Positions 38,725 through 46,963 of a stretch of DNA of 64,000 nt are shown piece after piece; within the stretch, counting starts at the first letter, position 1; the number at the start of each line of letters is the position of its first letter. The stretch covers positions 1 through 64,000 of the forward strand of contig CALIJE010000027.1 in the NCBI GenBank assembly GCA_938017825.1. Reading direction: 5' to 3'. The stretch comes from an uncultured Flavobacteriaceae bacterium. GTDB lineage: Bacteria; Bacteroidota; Bacteroidia; Flavobacteriales; Flavobacteriaceae. The position numbers were made by a program, and so were the translations under genes. Under the pieces are notes generated by a model. It searched no databases, was not told the origin of the DNA, and was given only the letters and a program-made list of their open reading frames with translations.

Positions 38725-39510
38725 ATGAATCAACCATTAGCCTATATTCATCCTGGCGCCAAGATTGCAAAGAACGTAGTGGTAGAACCCTTTACCACCA
38801 TTCACAATAATGTGACCATAGGTGATGGTACCTGGATCGGTTCGAACGTAACGATTATGGAAGGAGCCCGCATTGGTAAAAACTGTAATATCTTTCCAGG
38901 GGCGGTTATTTCGGCCCCACCTCAGGATCTTAAATATCAGGGAGAGGAAACAACGGTGGTAATTGGGAACAATACTACGATCAGGGAATGTGCCACCATT
39001 CATAAAGGTACCTCTGATAGGAACAAAACAGTAATCGGTAAGAACTGCTTGATTATGGCATATTGCCACGTGGCACATGATTGCCTCGTTGGTGACAATT
39101 GTATTTTTTCGAACAATTCAACCCTCGCCGGTCATGTCACCATTGGCGATAATGTTATCCTTGCAGGTTTAGTAGCAGTTCATCAATTCGTATCGGTTGG
39201 CCAACACGCTTTTGTAACTGGAGGTTCTTTGGTTCGAAAGGATGTTCCGCCATATGTTAAGGCGGCGCGCGAACCTTTATCTTATGTTGGCATCAATTCC
39301 GTGGGATTGAGAAGAAGAGGTTACGAGTCTGAAAAAATCAGGGAAATTCAGAATATTTACAGAATTCTCTATCAGAAAAATTACAATAACACCCAGGCGG
39401 TTCAAATAATCGAGGCAGAGATGGAAGCGACCCCTGAGCGCGACGAAGTGCTTCAGTTTATTCGAGATTCACAGCGCGGTATCATGAAAGGCTATTTTAG
39501 CAATAGTTAG
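38725..39510 (+). CDS. lpxA: UDP-N-acetylglucosamine acyltransferase
   Basis: First acylation of lipid A synthesis. The 261-residue protein has hexapeptide repeats from residue 5 to about 190, the catalytic His in MAYCHVAHDC, and the helical C-terminal cap (INSVGLRRRGYE). It starts 2 nt after the lpxC-fabZ stop, so translation is probably coupled. Confidence 0.96.
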   Translation: MNQPLAYIHPGAKIAKNVVVEPFTTIHNNVTIGDGTWIGSNVTIMEGARIGKNCNIFPGAVISAPPQDLKYQGEETTVVIGNNTTIRECATIHKGTSDRNKTVIGKNCLIMAYCHVAHDCLVGDNCIFSNNSTLAGHVTIGDNVILAGLVAVHQFVSVGQHAFVTGGSLVRKDVPPYVKAAREPLSYVGINSVGLRRRGYESEKIREIQNIYRILYQKNYNNTQAVQIIEAEMEATPERDEVLQFIRDSQRGIMKGYFSNS

Positions 39511-39546
39511 TCAGAAAAAACAATATTCAATTAATAGAAAATAAGC

Positions 39547-40113
39547 ATGGCATCAACATCGGACATTAGAAAGGGATTATGCATTCGTTACAACAATGAT
39601 ATTTACAAGATTATAGAGTTTTTACATGTTAAGCCTGGCAAAGGCCCCGCATTTGTAAGGACCAAGCTTAAAAGTGTCAGTAACGGTAAGGTGTTGGACA
39701 ATACTTTTTCGGCAGGACATAAGATAGACGATGTTCGCGTTGAGACCCGATCGTACCAATATTTATATGCCGAGGGAAAGACCTATCATTTTATGAATAC
39801 GGATGATTACAATCAGATTACACTTGAGGAAGATACCTTGGATGCCCCTGGTTTATTAAAGGAAGGTGTTGTGGTCAAAGTGCTTTTCAATACCGAGGAT
39901 AGCATGCCGTTATCCGTAGAAATGCCTGCTAGCGTGATTCTAGAGGTTTCCTATACCGAGCCAGGCGTCAAAGGAAATACGGCAACCAACGCCACTAAAC
40001 CGGCAAAGGTCGAAACAGGTGCCGAGGTAAATGTGCCCTTGTTCATCAACGAAGGCGATAAAATCAAGATAGATACCGCCAGTGGCAATTACATGGAAAG
40101 AGTAAAGGAGTAG
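39547..40113 (+). CDS. efp: Elongation factor P
   Basis: Relieves ribosome stalling at polyproline stretches. The 188-residue, three-domain protein has the KPGKGPAFVRTKLK loop that enters the peptidyl transferase centre, and the family end motif GDKIKIDTASGNYMERVKE. The modification enzyme is not in the window. It sits between lpxA and the second lpxD, as in other Bacteroidota. Confidence 0.96.
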   Translation: MASTSDIRKGLCIRYNNDIYKIIEFLHVKPGKGPAFVRTKLKSVSNGKVLDNTFSAGHKIDDVRVETRSYQYLYAEGKTYHFMNTDDYNQITLEEDTLDAPGLLKEGVVVKVLFNTEDSMPLSVEMPASVILEVSYTEPGVKGNTATNATKPAKVETGAEVNVPLFINEGDKIKIDTASGNYMERVKE

Positions 40114-40192
40114 GTAACCATGCTTCCCGAAAGAATAGACTTTTTCATATAAGTTGCCCAGTGAATTGAACGTCCCTTAATTAGTTTTTAAA

Positions 40193-41125
40193 TTGAAATT
40201 CCCGACCCCACATACCCTTGAACAAATTGCGACTATTCTGAGTTGTGAATTTATCGGTCCCTCTGACTTTCCTGTTTTGGGGATGAACGAGATTCATGTG
40301 GTGACCCCAGGGGATATTGTATTTGTTGATCATCACAAATATTATGACAAAGCATTAAGCAGCAAAGCAACTATTGTATTGATCAACAAAAAAGTAGCTT
40401 GTCCTGAAGGAAAAGCACTCTTGATTTCTGAGGACCCTTTTCGGGACTTCAATAAGTTAACGCAGTATTTTCGACCCTTTGAAAAGACGGATACCCTAAT
40501 TTCCGAAACCGCCAAGATTGGGCAAAACACGATTATTCAGCCTAACGCATTCATAGGAAACAATGTCGTCATTGGTAAGGACTGTGTCATACATGCCAAT
40601 GTTTCTATCTATGATAATTGCATTATTGGTGATAGGGTAATCATACATTCAGGAACGGTTTTGGGCGCAGATGCCTTCTATTACAAAAATAGGGTAGATG
40701 GCCACGATCGCTTATTGTCTGGTGGTAGGGTAGTTTTGGAGGATGATGTAGAACTGGGTGCTCTTTGTACCATCGATAAAGGTGTAAGCGGTGATACAAC
40801 CATAAAAAAAGGCACCAAATTGGACAATCAGGTTCATGTGGGCCATGATACGGTAATCGGCGAAAAGTGCTTGATTGCTTCCCAAACCGGCATTGCTGGT
40901 TGTGTGGTTATTGAAGATGAGGTGACACTTTGGGGGCAGGTCGGTACGAATAGTGGTATTACTATTGGTAAAAAAGCCGTGATTATGGGCCAGACGGGGG
41001 TAACCAAATCGGTAGAGGGCGGTAAAAGTTATTTTGGTACGCCGATCGAAGAATCTCGCGAAAAGTTGAAACAATTGGCCTATGTCAAAAAAATTCCGTC
41101 GATATTGAAAAAATTAGAAGAATAA
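40193..41125 (+). CDS. Second LpxD-like acyltransferase
   Basis: The 310-residue left-handed beta-helix protein is a diverged paralogue of LpxD, with a shorter N-terminal domain (GDIVFVDHHKYYDKAL). It retains the catalytic His in VHVGHDTVIG. Whether it acylates the same UDP-diacyl-sugar or another substrate is not known. The start is a TTG (MKFPTPHTLEQ). A paralogue at this place, after efp, is usual in flavobacteria. Confidence 0.88.
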   Translation: MKFPTPHTLEQIATILSCEFIGPSDFPVLGMNEIHVVTPGDIVFVDHHKYYDKALSSKATIVLINKKVACPEGKALLISEDPFRDFNKLTQYFRPFEKTDTLISETAKIGQNTIIQPNAFIGNNVVIGKDCVIHANVSIYDNCIIGDRVIIHSGTVLGADAFYYKNRVDGHDRLLSGGRVVLEDDVELGALCTIDKGVSGDTTIKKGTKLDNQVHVGHDTVIGEKCLIASQTGIAGCVVIEDEVTLWGQVGTNSGITIGKKAVIMGQTGVTKSVEGGKSYFGTPIEESREKLKQLAYVKKIPSILKKLEE

Positions 41126-41136
41126 ATAAGCATGAG

Positions 41137-41173
41137 TTTCTCAGCAAACCCATATTTTTGCATCGCTGAGAAA
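41137..41173 (+). promoter_or_regulatory. sucD -7 box flanked by 9-bp inverted repeat
   Basis: TTTCTCAGC (41137-41145) and GCTGAGAAA (41165-41173) are exact inverted arms. Between them lies the exact -7 box TATTTTTG (41153-41160). A regulator bound to the arms would cover the promoter; the hairpin could otherwise lie in the 5' end of the transcript. Confidence 0.5.
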
Positions 41174-41212
41174 AATCGAAACCATTAATTCCAAATAAGA
41201 AACGAAGAACAA

Positions 41213-42085
41213 ATGAGCGTTTTAGTCAACAAAGATTCAAATATTATAGTACAAGGATTTACGGGTAGTGAAGGAACTTTTCATGCCGGTCAAATGATCG
41301 AATATGGCACCAATGTCGTAGGTGGAGTAACTCCCGGTAAAGGTGGACAAGAGCATTTGGGAAAGCCAGTTTTTAATACCGTACAGGAGGCCGTTGAAAA
41401 GGTAGGGGCCGATACGACGATTATTTTTGTTCCACCAGCTTTTGCTGCCGATGCGATCATGGAAGCAGCGAATGCGGGAATTAAGGTTATCATAACGATC
41501 ACAGAGGGAATTCCTGTTGCCGATATGGTAAAGGCATCGAATTACATCAAAAATATGGACTGCCGTTTGGTAGGTCCGAATTGTCCTGGGGTAATTACTC
41601 CTGGGGAGGCTAAGGTTGGTATCATGCCCGGTTTCGTTTTTAAGAAGGGCAATGTAGGTATCGTATCAAAATCGGGAACCTTAACTTATGAGGCCGCCGA
41701 TCAAGTGGTGCGACAAGGCTTGGGAATTACTACAGCTATTGGAATTGGCGGTGACCCCATTATCGGAACGACGACCAAAGAGGCTGTTGAATTGTTGATC
41801 AATGATCCAGAAACCGAGTGCGTTGTAATGATCGGTGAAATTGGTGGCCAGTTAGAGGCCGATGCAGCTAAGTGGTATAAAGAAAGTGGCAGCAAAAAGC
41901 CGGTTGTAGGTTTTATCGCTGGCGAAACGGCACCTGCTGGGAGAACTATGGGCCATGCCGGTGCTATAGTGGGAGGTAGCGATGATACCGCACAAGCAAA
42001 GAAAAAAATAATGAGGGAACATGGCATTCATGTTGTGGACTCACCTGCAGAGATCGGTAAAAAGGTAAAAGAGGTGATGGGATAG
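41213..42085 (+). CDS. sucD: Succinate-CoA ligase alpha subunit
   Basis: TCA-cycle enzyme making succinate and ATP/GTP from succinyl-CoA. The 290-residue protein has the CoA-binding [34 protein letters not shown] and the phospho-histidine region [11 protein letters not shown]. The beta subunit (sucC) is not adjacent, as is common in Bacteroidota. It is a single-gene unit bounded by an inverted-repeat promoter and a strong terminator. Confidence 0.96.
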   Translation: MSVLVNKDSNIIVQGFTGSEGTFHAGQMIEYGTNVVGGVTPGKGGQEHLGKPVFNTVQEAVEKVGADTTIIFVPPAFAADAIMEAANAGIKVIITITEGIPVADMVKASNYIKNMDCRLVGPNCPGVITPGEAKVGIMPGFVFKKGNVGIVSKSGTLTYEAADQVVRQGLGITTAIGIGGDPIIGTTTKEAVELLINDPETECVVMIGEIGGQLEADAAKWYKESGSKKPVVGFIAGETAPAGRTMGHAGAIVGGSDDTAQAKKKIMREHGIHVVDSPAEIGKKVKEVMG

Positions 42086-42108
42086 TTCATCGCGATATTT
42101 AATTTATA

Positions 42109-42147
42109 AATCCTGTTTTCAACTCATTGATGACAGGATTTTTTTTC
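42109..42147 (+). terminator. Rho-independent terminator after sucD
   Basis: AATCCTGT and ACAGGATT pair around a 16-nt loop and are followed by eight T. Confidence 0.8.
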
Positions 42148-42167
42148 GTCTTTGTAAGAACAACACC

Positions 42168-42175
42168 TATCTTTG
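42168..42175 (+). promoter_or_regulatory. Candidate -7 box of fabG
   Basis: TATCTTTG matches TAnnTTTG exactly, 26 nt before the fabG ATG. The nearest TTTG (42151) is spaced only 13 nt away, so the -33 element is uncertain. Confidence 0.5.
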
Positions 42176-42201
42176 ATATTAGACTAGCAAACTTTTTTAA
42201 A

Positions 42202-42948
42202 ATGAAATTACTTGAAGGAAAGAATGTCATCATAACCGGGGCAAGCAGAGGAATAGGTAGAGGTATTGCGCAAGTATTTGCGGACTACGGTGCCAATGTG
42301 GCCTTCACATATAGTTCTAGTGAGGCACCGGCCCTAGAACTCGAAAAAGAATTAATTGGCAAAGGTGTCACCGCAAAGGCGTATAAGAGTAATGCTGCAA
42401 GTTATGATCAATCAGAGCAATTGATAGAAAACGTATTGGAAGATTTTGGCGGTATAGATGTTTTGATCAATAACGCAGGGATTACCAAAGATAACTTGCT
42501 CATGCGTATGGGAGAGGAGGATTTTGATAGCGTTATTGAGATAAACCTAAAGTCTGTTTTTAACATGACAAAGGCGGTACAGCGCACCATGTTGAAACAA
42601 CGCAAAGGTTCAATCATCAATATGAGCAGTGTGGTTGGGGTAAAAGGTAATGCAGGGCAAACGAATTATGCGGCATCCAAAGCGGGCATGATCGGTTTCA
42701 CGAAGTCCGTAGCCTTGGAGTTGGGGTCTAGAAATATACGCTGCAACGCGATAGCACCAGGATTCATAGAAACTGAAATGACGGCGAAACTTGATGAAAA
42801 AACCGTTCAGGGTTGGCGAGAAGGAATTCCCCTTAAGCGAGGTGGTACCCCTGAAGATATTGCCAACGCTTGCTTGTTTTTGGCGTCCGATCTTTCTGCC
42901 TATGTTACAGGGCAAGTGCTCAATGTTGATGGTGGAATGCTTACTTAA
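42202..42948 (+). CDS. fabG: 3-oxoacyl-ACP reductase
   Basis: Short-chain dehydrogenase of fatty-acid elongation. The start is ATG 42202 (MKLLEGKNVIITGASRGIG), 248 residues. Motifs are the NADPH loop TGASRGIG, NNAG, and the catalytic YAASKAG with Ser in MSSVVG. FabG-type SVALELGSRNIRCNAIAPGFIETEMT supports the call. Its place next to lpx/fabZ and sucD genes fits fatty-acid metabolism. Confidence 0.95.
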   Translation: MKLLEGKNVIITGASRGIGRGIAQVFADYGANVAFTYSSSEAPALELEKELIGKGVTAKAYKSNAASYDQSEQLIENVLEDFGGIDVLINNAGITKDNLLMRMGEEDFDSVIEINLKSVFNMTKAVQRTMLKQRKGSIINMSSVVGVKGNAGQTNYAASKAGMIGFTKSVALELGSRNIRCNAIAPGFIETEMTAKLDEKTVQGWREGIPLKRGGTPEDIANACLFLASDLSAYVTGQVLNVDGGMLT

Positions 42949-43041
42949 AAAGGCTAAGCCTTAAACGTACTGAGTTTGGAAATTCTACTGCAAGCCAATT
43001 TCCTACGTATAACATATAACTATTAAAGGGCGCATCTCTTA

Positions 43042-45063
43042 ATGGATATTCAAACGATACTTTTAATTGTATTAGCAGGGGTGGTGGCTCTTGTGCTAGT
43101 GCTGTTTCAATACCATTATAAAACGAAAAAGCGTGGCAAGCTATCCGTTTTGCTATCATTTCTGCGCTTTTTGACCTGGTTCGGTGCTTTCGTATTGCTC
43201 ATTAATCCAAAGTTTACAAAAAATGATTACACCTTGGAAAAGGCCAACCTCATGGTTTTGGCCGACAATTCATCATCCATGAAAGACCAGGGCTTAATCG
43301 AATCCCTTCAAGCACTTAAGGAACGACAAGATCTCGCGGACAAATTCAATATCATATATCATAGTTTTGGCGGTAATTTGAATGTGCATGATAGCCTTTC
43401 ATTTTCTGAACCCAATACCAATATCTCGAAAGCCCTAAAGTCGCTTAACACAATTTATGGGGGTAACAACGGAGCCGTTTTGCTCTTAACAGACGGCAAT
43501 CAAACTTTGGGCGAAGATTATGAGTTCTATTCCAAAAATCAAAAAATGCCCGTTTATCCAATAATTTTAGGGGATACGACCACTTATGAGGATGTACGCA
43601 TAGATCAGGTAAACACCAACAAATATGCATTCTTAAATAACAAATTTCCCCTAGAGGCCTATGTGTCCTATCAAGGAAGTGGTTCAGCTTCGAGCACCTT
43701 AAGTATTTCTGTTAACGGAAAGTCGGTGTACCGCGAGAATATCAGTTTTGGAGGTACCAATAGAACCAAAGTGATCAATACCCTTTTAAGTGCAGATATA
43801 GTTGGCACCAAGCGTATTCAGATATCGCTCGGGAAATTGGAGGGGGAACGCAATACCAAGAACAATTCTAGAACTACCGCTGTAGAAGTAATAGACGAAA
43901 AAACAAATATTGCGCTTGTTTCCGATGTCTTGCATCCAGATATTGGATCACTGAAGAATGCAATTGAGACCAATGAACAACGTGCAGTTTCCATTCTAAA
44001 GAGCAGCGTTGGTTCAAACAAACTTGAAGAATTTGATCTATTTATTCTATATCAGCCGAAGTCTTCTTTTAAGGCAGTATATGATTTTATAGAACAAAAG
44101 AAAGTGAATTACTTTACTATCGTTGGTCCCAAAACCAATATGAATTTCTTGAACTCCGCACAAGAGACATTTAGTCATCAGCGTTTTAATCAGACCGAGG
44201 AAACATCACCAAATTTAAACCCAGGTTTCTCAGCTTTTGATATGTCTAATTTTAATGTGGACGATTACCCTCCCTTAGATGCCAATATGGGTGAAGTGAC
44301 TATAAAAAAACCAGGTGAAACACTATTGAGCAGAAGGGTACGGGGGGTTAGTTTAAACGATCCGTTGCTTTATGTATCCGAGGCCGATGGGCAGCGTGAA
44401 GGTGTGCTTTTTGGTGAGAATATTTGGAAGTGGAGAGTACAGAACTATCGTAATGAGAAAAGTTTCAAGAATTTTGATGAATTCATAGGTAAATTGATCC
44501 GCTATCTTGCCGCCAGTAAGCCAAAAACACGATTTTCATTAGACTATGAAACGGTGTACGAGGGCACCAATTCGGCTAAAATCAAAGCCAACTATTTTGA
44601 TAAGGCCTATGAGTTCGATGGCAACGCGACCATAGACTTGCAGCTTAAGCATAACGACACAGGTGTTTTAAGTCGATTTACGATGCTCTTAAAGAATGGC
44701 TATTTTGAAGCTGATTTGGCAAATATGGCACCAGGTACATATACATTCACGGCAAAAGTGTTGAATGAAAATCTAACGAAGTCAGGGAGTTTTACCATTT
44801 TGGATTTTGATGTAGAACGGCAATTTTTATCGACCAATTATAAGAAATTGGAACGCATGGCTTTAAATACATCGGCCGAAAGTTATTTTCCGAATCAGGT
44901 GGGGCAATTAGTTGATGAACTCATGGTTCAGAAGCGTTTTTTACCAGTTCAAAAGAGCGAACAAAATGTTGTATCTTTAATAGATTTTCGCGTACTTTTA
45001 GCGTTAATTGCCGCCACACTTGCGATAGAGTGGTTTATTAGAAAATACAATGGACTAAATTAA
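43042..45063 (+). CDS. VWA-like membrane protein, function unknown
   Basis: The 673-residue protein has an N-terminal anchor (residues 5-23), another hydrophobic stretch near 40-55, and a von Willebrand A-like domain with a MIDAS-like ADNSSSM. A long extracytoplasmic part follows, and a C-terminal helix (FRVLLALIAATLAIEWFIRKY) ends it. Such proteins often act with AAA ATPases or in cell-surface assembly, but no such partner is adjacent. The prohibitin-like gene follows 12 nt later, so the two are an operon. Confidence 0.8.
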   Translation: MDIQTILLIVLAGVVALVLVLFQYHYKTKKRGKLSVLLSFLRFLTWFGAFVLLINPKFTKNDYTLEKANLMVLADNSSSMKDQGLIESLQALKERQDLADKFNIIYHSFGGNLNVHDSLSFSEPNTNISKALKSLNTIYGGNNGAVLLLTDGNQTLGEDYEFYSKNQKMPVYPIILGDTTTYEDVRIDQVNTNKYAFLNNKFPLEAYVSYQGSGSASSTLSISVNGKSVYRENISFGGTNRTKVINTLLSADIVGTKRIQISLGKLEGERNTKNNSRTTAVEVIDEKTNIALVSDVLHPDIGSLKNAIETNEQRAVSILKSSVGSNKLEEFDLFILYQPKSSFKAVYDFIEQKKVNYFTIVGPKTNMNFLNSAQETFSHQRFNQTEETSPNLNPGFSAFDMSNFNVDDYPPLDANMGEVTIKKPGETLLSRRVRGVSLNDPLLYVSEADGQREGVLFGENIWKWRVQNYRNEKSFKNFDEFIGKLIRYLAASKPKTRFSLDYETVYEGTNSAKIKANYFDKAYEFDGNATIDLQLKHNDTGVLSRFTMLLKNGYFEADLANMAPGTYTFTAKVLNENLTKSGSFTILDFDVERQFLSTNYKKLERMALNTSAESYFPNQVGQLVDELMVQKRFLPVQKSEQNVVSLIDFRVLLALIAATLAIEWFIRKYNGLN

Positions 45064-45075
45064 AAACAGAACACT

Positions 45076-45891
45076 ATGGATAAATTACCAAAAATAGCCT
45101 TGCCCTTTATCTTCGGGGTCATTGTGCTCGTAATACTACTTTCGAAATCAGCAATCACTATTGGTTCAGGTGAGGCTGGGGTACTCTATAAAACCTTTGG
45201 AGGTGGTGTAGTTACCGACCAACCGCCATTAGGTGAAGGCTTTCATATCATTGCCCCTTGGAATAATGTATATGTATATGAAGTGCGCCAGCAAGAAGTA
45301 TTCGAAAAAATGAAAGTGCTTTCATCAAACGGTTTGGACATTCAATTAGACGCTTCTACCTGGTTTCAGCCTAAATATGAGCATTTAGGGAAATTGCACC
45401 AGGAAAAAAGTGAGCAGTATAAAGAACGTATACTATTGCCCGCAATTCGTTCTGCAGCTAGAAGCGTAGTAGGAAGGTACACGCCTGAACAGTTGTATTC
45501 AAGTAAACGAGATGCGATACAAGTAGAGATTTACGAAGAGACCAAGAAAATAGTCGATGATCAGTACATTCAATTAAATGAGGTCCTAATTAGAGATGTG
45601 ACACTTCCTCCAACGATAAAGGAAGCAATTGAGCGGAAGTTAAAACAAGAGCAAGAATCCCTAGAGTACGAATTCCGTTTGGTAACGGCGGCGAAGGAGG
45701 CAGAAAAAGTAACTATAGAAGCCCAAGGTAAGGCAGACGCAAACAGAATCCTGAGTGCATCACTTACCGATAAAATATTGCAGGATAAGGGTATAGATGC
45801 AACATTGAAGCTTTCAGAATCGCCTAATTCAAAAGTAATCGTAGTTGGTGGCGGAGATGCCGGCCTTCCTTTGATCTTAGGCAATAACTAA
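45076..45891 (+). CDS. Prohibitin/SPFH (band 7) family protein
   Basis: The 271-residue protein has an N-terminal anchor (residues 7-25), then an SPFH domain (LYKTFGGGVVTDQPPLGEGFHIIAPWNNVYVYEVR). A Glu/Ala-rich coiled-coil segment follows (about 185-230), as in prohibitins. It would form membrane-associated ring assemblies, which in bacteria often regulate membrane proteases. It pairs with the VWA membrane protein upstream. Confidence 0.9.
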   Translation: MDKLPKIALPFIFGVIVLVILLSKSAITIGSGEAGVLYKTFGGGVVTDQPPLGEGFHIIAPWNNVYVYEVRQQEVFEKMKVLSSNGLDIQLDASTWFQPKYEHLGKLHQEKSEQYKERILLPAIRSAARSVVGRYTPEQLYSSKRDAIQVEIYEETKKIVDDQYIQLNEVLIRDVTLPPTIKEAIERKLKQEQESLEYEFRLVTAAKEAEKVTIEAQGKADANRILSASLTDKILQDKGIDATLKLSESPNSKVIVVGGGDAGLPLILGNN

Positions 45892-45944
45892 GATTGTACG
45901 AGCAGCCCAAATTCGAATGCTTTTGTTTCATTTCTAACAAATCT

Positions 45945-45975
45945 TTTGATAACTCAAAAATACGTTTTACTTTTA
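45945..45975 (+). promoter_or_regulatory. Promoter of his operon
   Basis: TTTG (45945-45948), 19-nt spacer, TACTTTTA (45968-45975). If initiation is about 6 nt after the -7 box, the transcript would start at or next to the leader-peptide ATG at 45983. Confidence 0.6.
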
Positions 45976-45982
45976 CTGCATA

Positions 45983-46036
45983 ATGAGAAATAAGAATACA
46001 CATCATCATTTTTACACTGGCTGTCAAGCGAGGTAA
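45983..46036 (+). CDS. his operon leader peptide
   Basis: A 17-codon ORF, MRNKNTHHHFYTGCQAR, carries three consecutive His codons (46001-46009). It is far too short for the ORF track. It lies upstream of hisG and ahead of a perfect terminator hairpin, so it reads as the ribosome-stalling sensor of a His-tRNA attenuator. When His-tRNA is scarce, a ribosome paused at the His codons would leave the downstream TCAAGCG free to form the antiterminator. When His-tRNA is plentiful, the ribosome reaches the stop and covers that segment. The mechanism is inferred by analogy with the enteric his leader. No other start codon is available in frame upstream. Confidence 0.8.
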   Translation: MRNKNTHHHFYTGCQAR

Positions 46037-46078
46037 AGATGTATTGTAGTATTTACAACATAATTACGACCCGTTTGA
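46024..46078 (+). promoter_or_regulatory. Antiterminator pairing of his attenuator
   Basis: TCAAGCG (46024-46030, inside the leader ORF just after the His codons) can pair with CGTTTGA (46072-46078), the left arm of the terminator, with one G-U pair. The two structures are mutually exclusive. A minor TTGTA/TACAA hairpin (46044-46058) sits in the loop. Confidence 0.65.
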
Positions 46079-46097
46079 GCAATCAAACGGGTTTTTT
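46070..46097 (+). terminator. Attenuator terminator before hisG
   Basis: CCCGTTTGA and TCAAACGGG form a perfect 9-bp stem with a GCAA loop and six T. It ends 11 nt before the hisG start codon, so it cannot serve only the upstream prohibitin gene without also affecting his transcription. Confidence 0.85.
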
Positions 46098-46108
46098 AAT
46101 TACGAATT

Positions 46109-46963
46109 ATGAGATTAAGAATAGCAATCCAGAAATCAGGTCGTCTTAATGAGGATTCATTAAAGTTGCTGAAAGACTGTGGCATCTCTATCGATAATGG
46201 AAAAGATCAGTTGAAGGCATCTTCACGCAATTTTCCCATCGAGGTTTTTTATCTGCGAAATGGTGACATTCCCCAATATTTACGCGATGGGGTAGTCGAC
46301 ATTGCGATTATTGGTGAGAACGTACTCATCGAAAAAGGGGCGGATATTTCAACAGCAGAGCACCTAGGTTTTTCTAAATGCAAAGTTTCGCTGGCCATAC
46401 CGAAAGGCGAAACCTATGAATCTGTTCATGATTTTGAGGGAAAGCGAATTGCAACCTCCTATCCAAATACCGTTCAGAATTACTTGAACGAAAAAGGAGT
46501 TAAGGCAGAATTGCACATCATCAATGGCTCTGTCGAAATTGCCCCGAATATTGGTCTGGCCGATGCTATTTGTGATATCGTATCTAGTGGAAGCACACTA
46601 TTTAAAAATAATCTGAAGGAGGTAGAGGTAATGCTGAAGAGTGAGGCCGTATTGGCCATTTCCCCTAAAATCTCAGAAGAACGTAAAGCACTGCTTCAAA
46701 AATTTCAATTTCGAATTCAATCGGTTTTAAGGGCGCGCCAATCAAAGTACGTACTATTGAATGCACCGAATAATAAGCTAGGTGATATTATTGATAAGCT
46801 TCCAGGAATGCGAAGCCCTACGGTACTGCCCTTGGCCGAAAAAGGTTGGAGCTCTGTTCATACGGTAATTAACAAAGACAAATTCTGGGAGGTCATAGAT
46901 GAGCTTAAGCAAGCGGGTGCTGAAGGTATTTTGGTATGTCCAATAGAAAAAATGGTCCTGTAA
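46109..46963 (+). CDS. hisG: ATP phosphoribosyltransferase (long form)
   Basis: First, committed step of histidine synthesis: ATP plus PRPP to phosphoribosyl-ATP. The 284-residue protein has the catalytic part with DIVSSGSTLFKNNLKEVE (PRPP loop) and the C-terminal HisG_C domain (about 215-284, VLPLAEKGWSSVHTVI). It is therefore the long, histidine-inhibited form that needs no HisZ. Control is probably double: feedback on the enzyme and attenuation of transcription. The stop overlaps the hisD ATG (TAATG). Confidence 0.96.
   Translation: MRLRIAIQKSGRLNEDSLKLLKDCGISIDNGKDQLKASSRNFPIEVFYLRNGDIPQYLRDGVVDIAIIGENVLIEKGADISTAEHLGFSKCKVSLAIPKGETYESVHDFEGKRIATSYPNTVQNYLNEKGVKAELHIINGSVEIAPNIGLADAICDIVSSGSTLFKNNLKEVEVMLKSEAVLAISPKISEERKALLQKFQFRIQSVLRARQSKYVLLNAPNNKLGDIIDKLPGMRSPTVLPLAEKGWSSVHTVINKDKFWEVIDELKQAGAEGILVCPIEKMVL

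Noticed and set aside
42950-42962. AAGGCT-A-AGCCTT palindrome after fabG as a terminator
   Set aside because: The loop would be one base and there is no T run.
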